NCBI RefSeq assembly: GCF_009728485.1
Contig: NZ_VVIQ01000001.1
Span: forward strand, 1-64,000
From: Prevotella vespertina
GTDB lineage: Bacteria > Bacteroidota > Bacteroidia > Bacteroidales > Bacteroidaceae
DNA length: 64,000 nucleotides
Reading direction: 5' to 3'
The translations under genes and the position numbers were made by a program. This document shows positions 45,661 through 54,358 of this stretch, piece after piece. The notes under the pieces are model-generated. The model saw only the letters and a list, made by a program, of their open reading frames with translations, did no database searches and had not been told where the DNA came from. Positions within the stretch are counted from its first letter, which is position 1, and each line of letters opens with the position of its first letter.

Positions 45661-45668
45661 TATCTTTG
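45661..45668 (+). promoter_or_regulatory. Promoter -7 element of the membrane AraC regulator
   Basis: TATCTTTG lies 24 bp before the ATG at 45693. It overlaps a TTG (45666) that could otherwise be read as a start, which supports the downstream ATG. Confidence 0.65.
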
Positions 45669-45692
45669 CCGCCCACAACAACACACAACACC

Positions 45693-46793
45693 ATGATTAT
45701 AAGTTATACAATAACGCTGGTTACACTAGTAATCACACTGATATGCTTCGCTTTAGTAGCACGTAAATACCGCAAAGCTAGGAGCGGTCCATTGACCATT
45801 AAACGCAGAGTAATTATGATTAATTACCTCTTCTTAGTAGGTTATCTGTGTAGCTACTTCATACATCAACATAACGATGAAACTGAGATTCTTTGCGTTC
45901 CATCGATGTTAATTCTATACCTACTTTGGGAGAGTTACCTTGCTACCTGTACAACATTTAGCAATGGACAAATCTATAAGAATCGTTATGCTTGGCTATT
46001 TTATAATATTGTTCCAGCGACTTTAATCGTTCCGCATATCTTATTTAAAGTTATGGGACAAGGGTTAGAAATACATAATTACACACAACTTATAGATGTA
46101 TTAAATCAGCCATTTCCCTTGCAGATTTATACAAGAATAACCCTTTCTATGGGATTATTTTTTTGTAAACTCATCATGCTTGTCGAAATTATACACCAAC
46201 AGTTTCGATATAAGAGGCAAATAGTTGAAGAAAGAGGAGAGCAACGAGGTGTAAAATTCAGAAGTATTATTTATGGAGCATGGGCGTTATTACTTCTTGC
46301 CATGACTATCGGTCAGATTGTACCATCAATGAGCTATCACATTATCTTAAGGGTGCTCATCATTGGATTTGTCATTTGCACAACAATCTTCTATCTCAGC
46401 TTTCATAAGAGCTTAATGGCAATAGAACACAATATTTCAGATGCAGATAATAGTATCAAAGAAAAGATAGACTCCTGGTTAGAACAGAGACCCTTTCCTT
46501 TATCGGAAGCTGACCTAACAATGGAAAAAACAGCCGAATCAATCGGTATTAGTACTTCTTCATTGTCTTATTATATTTATGAATTTGCAGGTAAAACATT
46601 CTTATCTTGGCAGAGTGAGTGTAGAATGAAATACTGTAAAGAACTACTGGAAGACGAAAGAAAGAATATATCCGAGATTGCCTATGAATGTGGGTATAGT
46701 GACCTTGCGGCCATGAGTAAAGCCTTTAAAAAACGCTTTGGGGTTGCGCCAACCATTTATAGAAGGAAGGTCATTGAGCCACCAACAACATAA
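45693..46793 (+). CDS. Membrane-anchored AraC-family regulator
   Basis: The product is 366 residues. About six membrane helices lie within residues 1-240 (for example IISYTITLVTLVITLICFAL and SIIYGAWALLLLAMTIGQIV). The C-terminal AraC domain has MEKTAESIGISTSSLSYYIY, then ISEIAYECGYSDLAAMSKAF and KKRFGVAPTIYRR. The DNA-binding half is thus tethered to the membrane, a layout found in Bacteroidota regulators that sense envelope or host signals. No target is evident. Confidence 0.87.
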   Translation: MIISYTITLVTLVITLICFALVARKYRKARSGPLTIKRRVIMINYLFLVGYLCSYFIHQHNDETEILCVPSMLILYLLWESYLATCTTFSNGQIYKNRYAWLFYNIVPATLIVPHILFKVMGQGLEIHNYTQLIDVLNQPFPLQIYTRITLSMGLFFCKLIMLVEIIHQQFRYKRQIVEERGEQRGVKFRSIIYGAWALLLLAMTIGQIVPSMSYHIILRVLIIGFVICTTIFYLSFHKSLMAIEHNISDADNSIKEKIDSWLEQRPFPLSEADLTMEKTAESIGISTSSLSYYIYEFAGKTFLSWQSECRMKYCKELLEDERKNISEIAYECGYSDLAAMSKAFKKRFGVAPTIYRRKVIEPPTT

Positions 46794-46952
46794 ACAAACA
46801 CATAAGATTCAAAGACAAGGAACAATATAAAAACTCGATGAAAAGGGATAAATTCGTTGTTTGAATCGCATTTTTAAACTATTGACAATAATAAATTACA
46901 CTTATAACAAACAAAAACTATTTATATAGACAGACTTGTTTGAGAAATATCT

Positions 46953-46960
46953 TATCTTTG
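46953..46960 (+). promoter_or_regulatory. Promoter -7 element of the candidate small RNA
   Basis: TATCTTTG fits the -7 consensus; the -33 is weak. Transcription would start near 46967. Confidence 0.5.
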
Positions 46961-46966
46961 CAATCG

Positions 46967-47162
46967 TTAATTCAAAGCTATTATTGAGTAGCAATCAAAT
47001 TACGTTTAAATAGTTATTAGTAAGTTAATAGTCAAATTTAAGTACTTAGGCATTGTCCTCGTGACGAAGACTACCTAAAGAATATTTTGAGTCAAATAAT
47101 TTTTTGAGTTATTTAGTTAAGTGGCTAAGTGCATGTCTGCGTGAGCAGATATGCACTTTTTT
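46967..47162 (+). ncRNA. Candidate ~196-nt small RNA or glnN leader
   Basis: The unit runs from a -7 element to a strong terminator and holds no plausible ORF. Inside, 47046-47078 folds into a stem-loop: TTAGG with CCTAA, then GTC with GAC, then TCG-TGA-CGA at the tip. The direct repeat AGTCAAAT occurs on both sides of that hairpin. Length and lack of ORF are compatible with a 6S-like RNA, but I see no 5'-3' closing stem, so I do not name it. A cis-acting leader of glnN is the alternative, though glnN has its own promoter after the terminator. Confidence 0.45.
47127..47162 (+). terminator. Terminator of the candidate small RNA
   Basis: A 14-bp stem with one G-U pair (47127-47140 with 47145-47158), a GTGA loop and a T-run to 47162. 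Confidence 0.88.
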
Positions 47163-47310
47163 ACTATTGAAGATGAACTCTTCTATATTAAACAAGCACA
47201 TAACAACAGCCCTACTAAGAGAATCAAAGTAAGAGAGATTATATTCTTCTCTGTTACAACCTATTAAATTATTACATCAAAAACTTTGCACCTTATATAT
47301 TCTTAAATAC

Positions 47311-47342
47311 TTTGCAAGATATAAGGAAAATGTTTATTTTTG
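47311..47342 (+). promoter_or_regulatory. glnN promoter
   Basis: TTTG (47311-47314), a 20-nt spacer, then TATTTTTG (47335-47342). The leader is about 25 nt. Confidence 0.8.
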
Positions 47343-47373
47343 CAACACGAAGTTTCACTTTAAGGTAAAAGAT

Positions 47374-49563
47374 ATGGCAAATTTAAGATTTGAAGCTATT
47401 GAAGAAGCGTTCAAGAAGCGACCAGTAGAAGTCAACGCACCAACAGAACGTCCCTCAGAGTTCTATGGGAAATTCGTGTTTAATCGTGCTAAAATGTACA
47501 AGTATCTACCTGCCGACATCTACAAGAAACTCGTTGATGTCATGGATAATGGTAGCCGACTAGATAGATCTATTGCAGATGCAGTGGCACAGGGCATGAA
47601 AAAATGGGCAGAAGAGAATGGGGTTACTCACTACACACACTGGTTTCAACCATTAACAGAAGGTACAGCCGAGAAACATGATGCCTTCATAGAACATGAT
47701 GGGAAAGGCGGAATGATTGAAGAGTTTTCTGGTAAGCTCCTTGTTCAGCAAGAACCAGATGCGAGTTCATTCCCTAATGGAGGTATAAGAAATACCTTTG
47801 AAGCTCGAGGATACTCTGCCTGGGATCCGACAAGTCCCGTATTTATTATTGATGACACGCTCTGTATCCCAACAATATTCATATCTTATACAGGAGAAGC
47901 ACTCGACTATAAAGCCCCGCTACTAAAGGCTTTACGTGCAGTGAACGTTGCTGCAACTAAAGTTTGCCAATACTTTTACCCCGAAGTAAAGCAAGTTACA
48001 AGTAATCTAGGGTGGGAACAGGAATATTTCCTTGTTGATGAAGACCTTTACTTCGCACGTCCTGACTTAATGCTAACAGGTAGAACACTCATGGGGCATG
48101 ATTCTGCAAAGAACCAGCAGATGGATGATCACTACTTTGGAACTATCCCCGAACGTGTTCAGGCATTCATGAAAGATTTAGAGATACAGGCTCTTGAGTT
48201 GGGAATACCATGTAAAACGCGCCATAACGAGGTCGCTCCAGGACAATTTGAGTTGGCTCCTATCTTCGAAGAATGTAACCTAGCAGTAGACCACAATATG
48301 CTTCTGATGTCATTAATGAAGAAGGTTGCTCACAAACATAGTTTCCGAGTTCTATTACATGAGAAGCCATTTGGTGGTATTAACGGCTCTGGTAAACATA
48401 ATAACTGGAGTTTAAGTACAGACACTGGCGTACTCTTGCATGCCACAGGAAAAACTTCTATTGACAATCTCCGCTTTGTTGTCTTTATTGTAGAAACACT
48501 AATGGCAGTGTATAAACACAATGGTTTATTGAAGGCATCTGTCATGAGTGCCACCAATGATCACCGACTTGGAGCTAATGAAGCACCTCCTGCTATCATC
48601 TCATCCTTCCTTGGTAAGCAGATTAGCGACCTACTTGATCACATTGAGAAAGCAGATAAAGACGATTTGTTTGCACTCACTGGCAAAACAGGTATGCAAC
48701 TTGACATACCAGAGATACCTGAGCTTTTCATTGATAATACTGATAGAAACCGTACCTCACCATTCGCATTTACTGGTAATAGATTTGAATTTCGTGCTGT
48801 GGGTTCAGAGGCTAATTGTGCATCAGCAATGATTGTTCTAAATGCTGCTGTAGCAGAAGCTCTTGACAACTTTGCTAATCGTGTAAATGCATTGATAGCA
48901 CAGGGAGAGGAGAAGAACTCTGCTATTATTGATGTTATTCGTGAAGATATAAAAGCCTGCAAGCCTATTCGCTTCGATGGAAACGGCTACTCTGACGAAT
49001 GGAAAGTAGAAGCTGCTAAACGTGGACTAGATTGTGAGGCAAGTTGTCCTGTATGCTTCGATCGATACCTAGATAGCGACTCCATCAAGATGTTTGAAGC
49101 CACACATGTTTTGAGTCATAATGAATTAGAGGCTCGAAATGAGGTTAAATGGGAGACATACACTAAGAAGATTCAGATAGAAGCACGCGTCATGGGAGAT
49201 CTCGCAATGAACCATATTATCCCTGTTGCAACGCATTATCAGAGTCAATTGGCTAAGAATGTACAGAATATGATGGACGTCTTTGGAGACGTAGAAGGTA
49301 AGCAACTTAGTGAGCGAAATATCAAGATCATCCGTGAGATAGCAGAACGTACTACACTCATCGAAAGTGGAATTGAAGAGCTTGTAAATGCTCGCAAGGT
49401 AGCTAATAAGATTGAGAATCAACGTGAGAGAGCCATAACTTACCATAACACGATAGCACCTAAGATGGAAAAGATTAGGTATCAAATTGATAAGCTTGAG
49501 TTGGTTGTTAGTGATGAGTTATGGACACTACCTAAGTATCGAGAGCTTTTATTTATCCGATAA
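47374..49563 (+). CDS. glnN: Type III glutamine synthetase
   Basis: The product is 729 residues, the size of GSIII (about 700-730) and far longer than GSI. It makes glutamine from glutamate, ammonia and ATP. Signatures are HYTHWFQPLTEGTAEKHD near residue 87, WEQEYFLVDE, TRHNEVAPGQFELAP and FGGINGSGKHNNWSL, then ANDHRLGANEAPPAI-type SATNDHRLGANEAPPAIISS. The GSIII-specific C-terminal region follows (after about residue 560). GSIII is the usual enzyme in Bacteroidota and nitrogen status controls it in known cases; no operator is identified here. Confidence 0.98.
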   Translation: MANLRFEAIEEAFKKRPVEVNAPTERPSEFYGKFVFNRAKMYKYLPADIYKKLVDVMDNGSRLDRSIADAVAQGMKKWAEENGVTHYTHWFQPLTEGTAEKHDAFIEHDGKGGMIEEFSGKLLVQQEPDASSFPNGGIRNTFEARGYSAWDPTSPVFIIDDTLCIPTIFISYTGEALDYKAPLLKALRAVNVAATKVCQYFYPEVKQVTSNLGWEQEYFLVDEDLYFARPDLMLTGRTLMGHDSAKNQQMDDHYFGTIPERVQAFMKDLEIQALELGIPCKTRHNEVAPGQFELAPIFEECNLAVDHNMLLMSLMKKVAHKHSFRVLLHEKPFGGINGSGKHNNWSLSTDTGVLLHATGKTSIDNLRFVVFIVETLMAVYKHNGLLKASVMSATNDHRLGANEAPPAIISSFLGKQISDLLDHIEKADKDDLFALTGKTGMQLDIPEIPELFIDNTDRNRTSPFAFTGNRFEFRAVGSEANCASAMIVLNAAVAEALDNFANRVNALIAQGEEKNSAIIDVIREDIKACKPIRFDGNGYSDEWKVEAAKRGLDCEASCPVCFDRYLDSDSIKMFEATHVLSHNELEARNEVKWETYTKKIQIEARVMGDLAMNHIIPVATHYQSQLAKNVQNMMDVFGDVEGKQLSERNIKIIREIAERTTLIESGIEELVNARKVANKIENQRERAITYHNTIAPKMEKIRYQIDKLELVVSDELWTLPKYRELLFIR

Positions 49564-49626
49564 AATATCACGATTCCATCGATAACAAGTATCTCTTAGA
49601 TACTAAAAAACACTTTTGAGTAATAT

Positions 49627-49673
49627 GAGTGCATTGAATGAGTCACATAAGGGGCTCTTTGATGCACTCTTTT
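49627..49673 (+). terminator. Possible glnN terminator
   Basis: GAGTGCAT (49627-49634) pairs with ATGCACTC (49662-49669) across a 27-nt loop, followed by TTTTC. The loop is large, so confidence is modest. The rest of the 49564-50034 spacer is AT-rich. It includes the TAATCTATTTT motif at 49806 shared with 27923-27981, and no gene. Confidence 0.4.
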
Positions 49674-50034
49674 CATTCATCTACTTAAAGCATAAAGAGC
49701 ATTAACTTTATTAATAGAAAACGCCAAGTAAACAAGATTAGATTACTTACCACACTAGAAAATAATCTATTATTATAAATTAAATAATTTATTTTCTATA
49801 ACTTATTAATCTATTTTTAATTTAAAAAGATGCTTTCGCAGAATATTAGTCACCAATAATTTGATAAGAGAGAACCATCGAAAAGGGTAGAAACTAAGTT
49901 CAACACTCTCACTCATTAACTTTATTAAATGATTTCAAAGTATAATATAAAAAAATAGAGAATCTCCTTCTCAAGGATTCTCTACCCTTTTCATATAAGT
50001 AAAAGGAATTATTCACAGAGAATATAACCCCACC

Positions 50035-51063
50035 CTATTTTTCCTTATAAATAACATGATTAGCGCCACTAGTAAACTCTAACGACTCAGGATGCTCATC
50101 CGCAAAACTCTCGATGTGGCGAATACGCTTCTCTTCAAATATCTCATCAACAGAAATTAAGATTCCCGTCTCTTCAACCTCACCAAAACCATAGTTGATT
50201 GCTGTGCCAAATAGCTTCATTGTTGGCGATAGATTCATATATGCATTGACAAGGGGTGGAATATTGTAACCTAATTTACGAACCTCACTATTCAGTATCT
50301 TATAATCAGCCTTGAAGTTTTTACCATTAAAAAGAGCGTCTAATTCATCAATTGGAGTATCTATTTTTAATGGTTTAATCGGTATAATTAAGTCTTCCTT
50401 ATCATCAAAATACTTCTTTAAAAAGTATAGAATCATATCCCGACCACGGCGTATATAAGAAGGATACATTGTCATCTTCCCAAAGAAATACTTACAATCT
50501 GGATTCAAGACTGTCAATGCTCCAAGACCATCCCAAAGGTTATCTAAAGCAAAGATACTCTTTGCATTGCGACGAACATTTTGATATTCTAAGGAAACAA
50601 AAGAACGTCCTAGTTCAACAGTATATGGTGCATAATCCTTCATAAATTTATCAGAGAAATGGAACATATGACTTGTTGCCAATACTGGTTGTCCATCATT
50701 AGCTATTTCCCAGTCGCTTCCGAAGATATAACGATAGCCTCCTATAATCTCCTCAGCATCGGGATTCCAGACAATAAGCTGACGACAACAACTATCCATT
50801 GTATCGAACTCATCAATATCCATTGACTTACCCGTACCACCACCAGCATTACGGAATGCAATCTCACGAAGACGACCGATTTCCTTCATTACATTAGGTG
50901 CATTTTTAGCTGTTATGACGTAGATTTCATTATGACTCTTATTGGTCATGCGAAGTAACCTATCTACAGTCAGCTCGCTTTTGAGCACTTCCTTACTGAT
51001 GGGTTGGATGATTTCTTCTTCCATATATGTACTATTCTTTTGCTTTCTCTTTAATTCTCTCAT
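50035..51063 (-). CDS. glsB: Glycine-lipid N-acyltransferase (GlsB/OlsB-like)
   Basis: The product is 342 residues, of the acyl-ACP-dependent GNAT/hemolysin-like family (EIGRLREIAFRNAGGGTGK near residue 62, IVWNPDAEEIIGGYRYIFG, YTVELGRSFV). In Bacteroides the homologue N-acylates glycine to begin glycine-lipid synthesis, and its partner adds the second acyl chain. The upstream gene here is that partner type. A second in-frame ATG at 51024 (MEEEIIQPISK) is an equally possible start. Lengths and order match the known two-gene set. Confidence 0.85.
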   Translation of the reverse strand: MRELKRKQKNSTYMEEEIIQPISKEVLKSELTVDRLLRMTNKSHNEIYVITAKNAPNVMKEIGRLREIAFRNAGGGTGKSMDIDEFDTMDSCCRQLIVWNPDAEEIIGGYRYIFGSDWEIANDGQPVLATSHMFHFSDKFMKDYAPYTVELGRSFVSLEYQNVRRNAKSIFALDNLWDGLGALTVLNPDCKYFFGKMTMYPSYIRRGRDMILYFLKKYFDDKEDLIIPIKPLKIDTPIDELDALFNGKNFKADYKILNSEVRKLGYNIPPLVNAYMNLSPTMKLFGTAINYGFGEVEETGILISVDEIFEEKRIRHIESFADEHPESLEFTSGANHVIYKEK

Positions 51064-51105
51064 TCAGTTTTATCCCTTAACTATCACTAGCCTCATTGAA
51101 TAGAA

Positions 51106-51933
51106 CTATAATTCATACACCTTATCTTCTACAAACTTAGCCCATTCCATCGGTGTTTTTGACTTATCAAATGTTTGCCATGGAATAGGTTTCCCAATAG
51201 CTACACGAAATGTTTTCCCAACATTTTTATACATTTCATCGACAAGGAAAAGCATTGCAATATTCACCTTTTTGACATATTTATCACTAAAATGAGCTAT
51301 GCGGTAGAAGCGTTCGGAATTTCTACCTCCAAAAAAGATAGGTACTACATCACGATGACATTCGACACTCTTTGTAATAAATGTCTTCTTCCATTCAAGA
51401 TCATGAATACGTCCATTTATCTTCCTACTATTCAATCCTGCAGGAAACATCAACATGTGATTATCGCTTTGAAAACCTGCTTCTACCATACGAGGGAAAT
51501 CTCTACTCTGTTTACCCGTTTTATTAATCCCAATACAAACAGGCTTTAAACCTGGAAGATTTAAAAGCAAATCATTCACTAAATAACGGAACTTCTCATC
51601 ATAATGTTGCCCGATAATAGCACCTAGAGCTACACCATCTTGTCCACCAAGAGGATGGTTAGAAACAAATGTATAAAGTTTTCCATCGTTCTTATCTGGT
51701 AGATTTTCTAGACCTTCAATTTGTAAGGTCATGTCAAGATATGATACACATGCTTTGAGCCATGCTGTTCCTGTCAATCCTCTATTATCCCACAGAAACT
51801 GATTGACTTCATCTTCATGAAGAATATGCTTCAACCACTTTACAACAAAAGACGGTACAAACTTTGCCTTTGCACCCATTTTATCAACAAGTATCTTATC
51901 GATGTCTATTGTCTTCTCTATCGAACTACTCAT
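51106..51933 (-). CDS. glsA: Glycine-lipid O-acyltransferase (GlsA-like PlsC family)
   Basis: The product is 275 residues from the ATG at 51933. The acyltransferase HX4D motif is NHPLGGQD, and the later MFPAGLNSRKING fits the FPEG-type motif of the PlsC/1-acylglycerol-3-phosphate acyltransferase fold. Next to a GlsB-type gene it most likely O-acylates N-acylglycine-type lipids. A -7 element (TATTTTTG, 51968-51961) lies inside the longer frame to 51978, so I chose the inner start. A 10-bp inverted repeat at 51992-52029 lies between this gene and mraZ. Confidence 0.82.
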   Translation of the reverse strand: MSSSIEKTIDIDKILVDKMGAKAKFVPSFVVKWLKHILHEDEVNQFLWDNRGLTGTAWLKACVSYLDMTLQIEGLENLPDKNDGKLYTFVSNHPLGGQDGVALGAIIGQHYDEKFRYLVNDLLLNLPGLKPVCIGINKTGKQSRDFPRMVEAGFQSDNHMLMFPAGLNSRKINGRIHDLEWKKTFITKSVECHRDVVPIFFGGRNSERFYRIAHFSDKYVKKVNIAMLFLVDEMYKNVGKTFRVAIGKPIPWQTFDKSKTPMEWAKFVEDKVYEL

Positions 51934-52115
51934 GTTATCGGAAATCCTCGTAATAACATGCAAAAATAACGAAACCATTTGAATTAGCTATCTTTTTTGT
52001 CGAAAAATATGCAATTTAGACAAAAAAAGTATGCGTCTAACTGGTTTTAGAACACTGTATTTACCCCAAATAAAGCGTTAATTTTCACAAAAAAAAGAGC
52101 CTTTATAAAATATAG

Positions 52116-52140
52116 TGGAGTATGGTGGGGATATGTGGGG
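52116..52140 (+). promoter_or_regulatory. MraZ operator boxes
   Basis: TGGAG (52116), TGGGG (52126) and TGGGG (52136) are spaced exactly 10 bp apart. This is the known MraZ-binding pattern (TGGGN repeats with 5-bp spacers) seen upstream of mraZ in other bacteria. They lie just upstream of the -7 element, where bound MraZ would block transcription of the cluster. Confidence 0.85.
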
Positions 52141-52149
52141 AAAAATATG

Positions 52150-52157
52150 TAACTTTG
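52150..52157 (+). promoter_or_regulatory. mraZ promoter -7 element
   Basis: TAACTTTG lies 10 bp after the last MraZ box and 31 bp before the ATG. Confidence 0.75.
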
Positions 52158-52188
52158 AAGCCAAATACGAGTTTTATAAGAAGTACGC

Positions 52189-52671
52189 ATGAGGTTCTTA
52201 GGAAATATTGAAGCAAAAACAGATACGAAAGGTCGAGCTTTTCTGCCTGCTACATTCCGCAAGGTGCTAAACGCATCTGGCGAAGACTCGTTGATACTGC
52301 GCAAAGACATCTTTGAAGCGTGCCTTGTACTATACCCCCAATCAGTTTGGAATCAACGTATGGATACTTTGCGCAAGCGATTAAGCCGTTGGAACAAACG
52401 AGATCAGATGATTTATCGTCAGTTTGTTACTGATGTCGAAATTATCACGCTGGACAATAGTGGACGATTCCTCATCCCTAAGCGATATCTAAAAATGGCT
52501 AACATCAACCAACAAATACGTTTTACAGGGATGGATGATTGTATAGAGATCTGGTCAACAAGCGATTCCGAACAACCTTTTATGTCGGCAGAAGAATTTA
52601 GCAAAGCCATGGAAGAAACCATGGAAACAGAAGACTTCGACTCTAGTAGTTTATTAAATACAGATAAATAG
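52189..52671 (+). CDS. mraZ: Transcriptional repressor MraZ
   Basis: The product is 160 residues with two SpoVT/AbrB-like halves, each with the DxKGRAFLP-type motif (TKGRAFLPATFR near 17 and NSGRFLIPKRYL near 88). MraZ is the first gene of the division and cell-wall cluster and represses it; its operator boxes lie in its own promoter here. It ends 22 bp before rsmH. Confidence 0.96.
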   Translation: MRFLGNIEAKTDTKGRAFLPATFRKVLNASGEDSLILRKDIFEACLVLYPQSVWNQRMDTLRKRLSRWNKRDQMIYRQFVTDVEIITLDNSGRFLIPKRYLKMANINQQIRFTGMDDCIEIWSTSDSEQPFMSAEEFSKAMEETMETEDFDSSSLLNTDK

Positions 52672-52693
52672 ACTCCCACAACAAACGGAAAAG

Positions 52694-53638
52694 ATGATTA
52701 AAACTGCAGAAACATATCATGTACCTGTACTCCTCAACGAAAGTATTGAGGGGCTGAACATTCATCCTAATGGGGTATATGTGGATGTCACTTTTGGAGG
52801 TGGAGGTCATAGTCGAGAAATACTCTCTCGCCTTAAAGAGGGATGCAGTCTCTATAGTTTCGATCAAGATGCAGATGCCGAGTTGAATATTAGCAAGATG
52901 GGGTTAAGCAACGATCAAACAGATCGTTTCACTTTCGTTCGTTCGAACTTTAGGTATTTAAAGAACTGGATGCGCTATTACAACATAGGCCATATAGATG
53001 GTTTATTAGCCGACTTGGGAGTTAGTAGTCATCATTTTGATGATGAGACTCGTGGCTTTTCTTTCCGTTTCGATGCACCCCTCGATATGAGAATGAATAA
53101 GCGTGCTGGACGCACAGCAGCCGATATTCTTAACGAAGAAGATGAAGAGAAACTGGCGAACATATTATATCTCTATGGTGAAATAAAACAGTCCCGTCGT
53201 ATCGCATCAGCTATCGTCAAAGCAAGAGCACAGCTGGAATTCAAAAGCACAAATGAATTACTAGCCATCGTCGAACCATTTTTCTCTCATGCAAGAGAGA
53301 AAAAAGAAATGGCGAAGATGTTTCAAGCACTACGTATTGAAGTCAATCATGAGATGGATGCTTTACGTGAAATGCTACTTGCTGCAACTGACTTGCTTTC
53401 ACCTGGGGGACGTCTTTCAGTAATCACCTATCATTCTTTAGAAGACCGAATGGTTAAGAATATCATGAAGTCGGGGAATATTGAAGGAAAGGTAAAGCAA
53501 GATTTCTATGGGAAGAGAGAGACTCCTTTCAAACTAATAAACAACAAGGTTATCACAGCAAGTAACACAGAACAAGAGCAGAATCCACGTAGTAGAAGTG
53601 CCAAACTAAGAATAGCAGAAAAGAAAGCAAATGATTGA
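52694..53638 (+). CDS. rsmH: 16S rRNA (cytosine1402-N4)-methyltransferase RsmH
   Basis: The product is 314 residues. SAM-binding motifs include YVDVTFGGGGHSREIL and HIDGLLADLGVSSHHFDD, and the C-terminal VITYHSLEDRMVKN is diagnostic. It methylates C1402 in the 30S decoding centre. It overlaps the next gene by 8 bp. Confidence 0.97.
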   Translation: MIKTAETYHVPVLLNESIEGLNIHPNGVYVDVTFGGGGHSREILSRLKEGCSLYSFDQDADAELNISKMGLSNDQTDRFTFVRSNFRYLKNWMRYYNIGHIDGLLADLGVSSHHFDDETRGFSFRFDAPLDMRMNKRAGRTAADILNEEDEEKLANILYLYGEIKQSRRIASAIVKARAQLEFKSTNELLAIVEPFFSHAREKKEMAKMFQALRIEVNHEMDALREMLLAATDLLSPGGRLSVITYHSLEDRMVKNIMKSGNIEGKVKQDFYGKRETPFKLINNKVITASNTEQEQNPRSRSAKLRIAEKKAND

Positions 53639-54353
53639 CAAAAACGACATAAAGAATCTAGATGTAACCGCTGAAAGCTTTCGTGGTAGAGACAATACGG
53701 ATAATGACAAATCTGAATCGGTCATTAATCCACTTGCCAAAGGTGATATCTATGAGAGAGAAGAGTCATCTTCAATAGCTTTAGAGATTACAGATAGTAA
53801 TAAAGGGACAAACATTCCCCACCTTAAAGGTGATATATTAATAGAGAAGAGAGTTAAGGACATCCCTGCTCAAGATGAAGAAGAGCGAAAGAAAGAAGCA
53901 AAACGACAGATAAAGGAAGAAGAGAAAAGATATCAAGAAGAGGAACGAAAAAAAGAGGAAGAAGCTGAGGTTAAGATCCTCAAAGCAGCAATCGCAGAAC
54001 AAGCGCGCGAGGATGAACAGCCTCAATCATCCAACTTTACCTTGAGAAAGATACTTGGTGGCGATATTCTCTCAGCCCGTCTGTTACGCAATAACATTTG
54101 GTTAATCCTCGTCATTGTTGGCTTCACCATTATATACATATCTAATAGATACAGCGTTCAGAAGTATCTGATAGAGATTGATAAGCTTAACACAGAGCTA
54201 GAAGATGCAAAATATAGAGCATTATCAAGTAGTAGTCAACTCACAGAAAAGTCTCGAGAAAGTCATATTCTAGAGTTGCTAAAGAATAGAAAAGACAGCG
54301 TTCTGAAAATGTCAGATCGCCCACCTTATATAATAAATGTCCCAGAGAAGTAA
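53631..54353 (+). CDS. FtsL-like cell division protein
   Basis: The product is 240 residues, larger than classical FtsL (about 100-120). Residues 1-130 are a cytoplasmic, highly charged part with an extended Glu/Lys/Arg helix (about 75-128). One membrane helix follows (NNIWLILVIVGFTIIYIS, about 155-173), then a short periplasmic coiled coil. Position between rsmH and ftsI and the single-pass layout identify it as the FtsL-like protein of Bacteroidota, the partner of FtsI/FtsW in the divisome. Confidence 0.85.
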   Translation: MIDKNDIKNLDVTAESFRGRDNTDNDKSESVINPLAKGDIYEREESSSIALEITDSNKGTNIPHLKGDILIEKRVKDIPAQDEEERKKEAKRQIKEEEKRYQEEERKKEEEAEVKILKAAIAEQAREDEQPQSSNFTLRKILGGDILSARLLRNNIWLILVIVGFTIIYISNRYSVQKYLIEIDKLNTELEDAKYRALSSSSQLTEKSRESHILELLKNRKDSVLKMSDRPPYIINVPEK

Positions 54354-54358
54354 ATAAA

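Noticed and set aside
47127..47162. Terminator of the membrane AraC regulator gene
   Set aside because: It lies more than 330 bp beyond that gene's stop and has its own -7 element upstream at 46953, so it fits a separate small transcript better.
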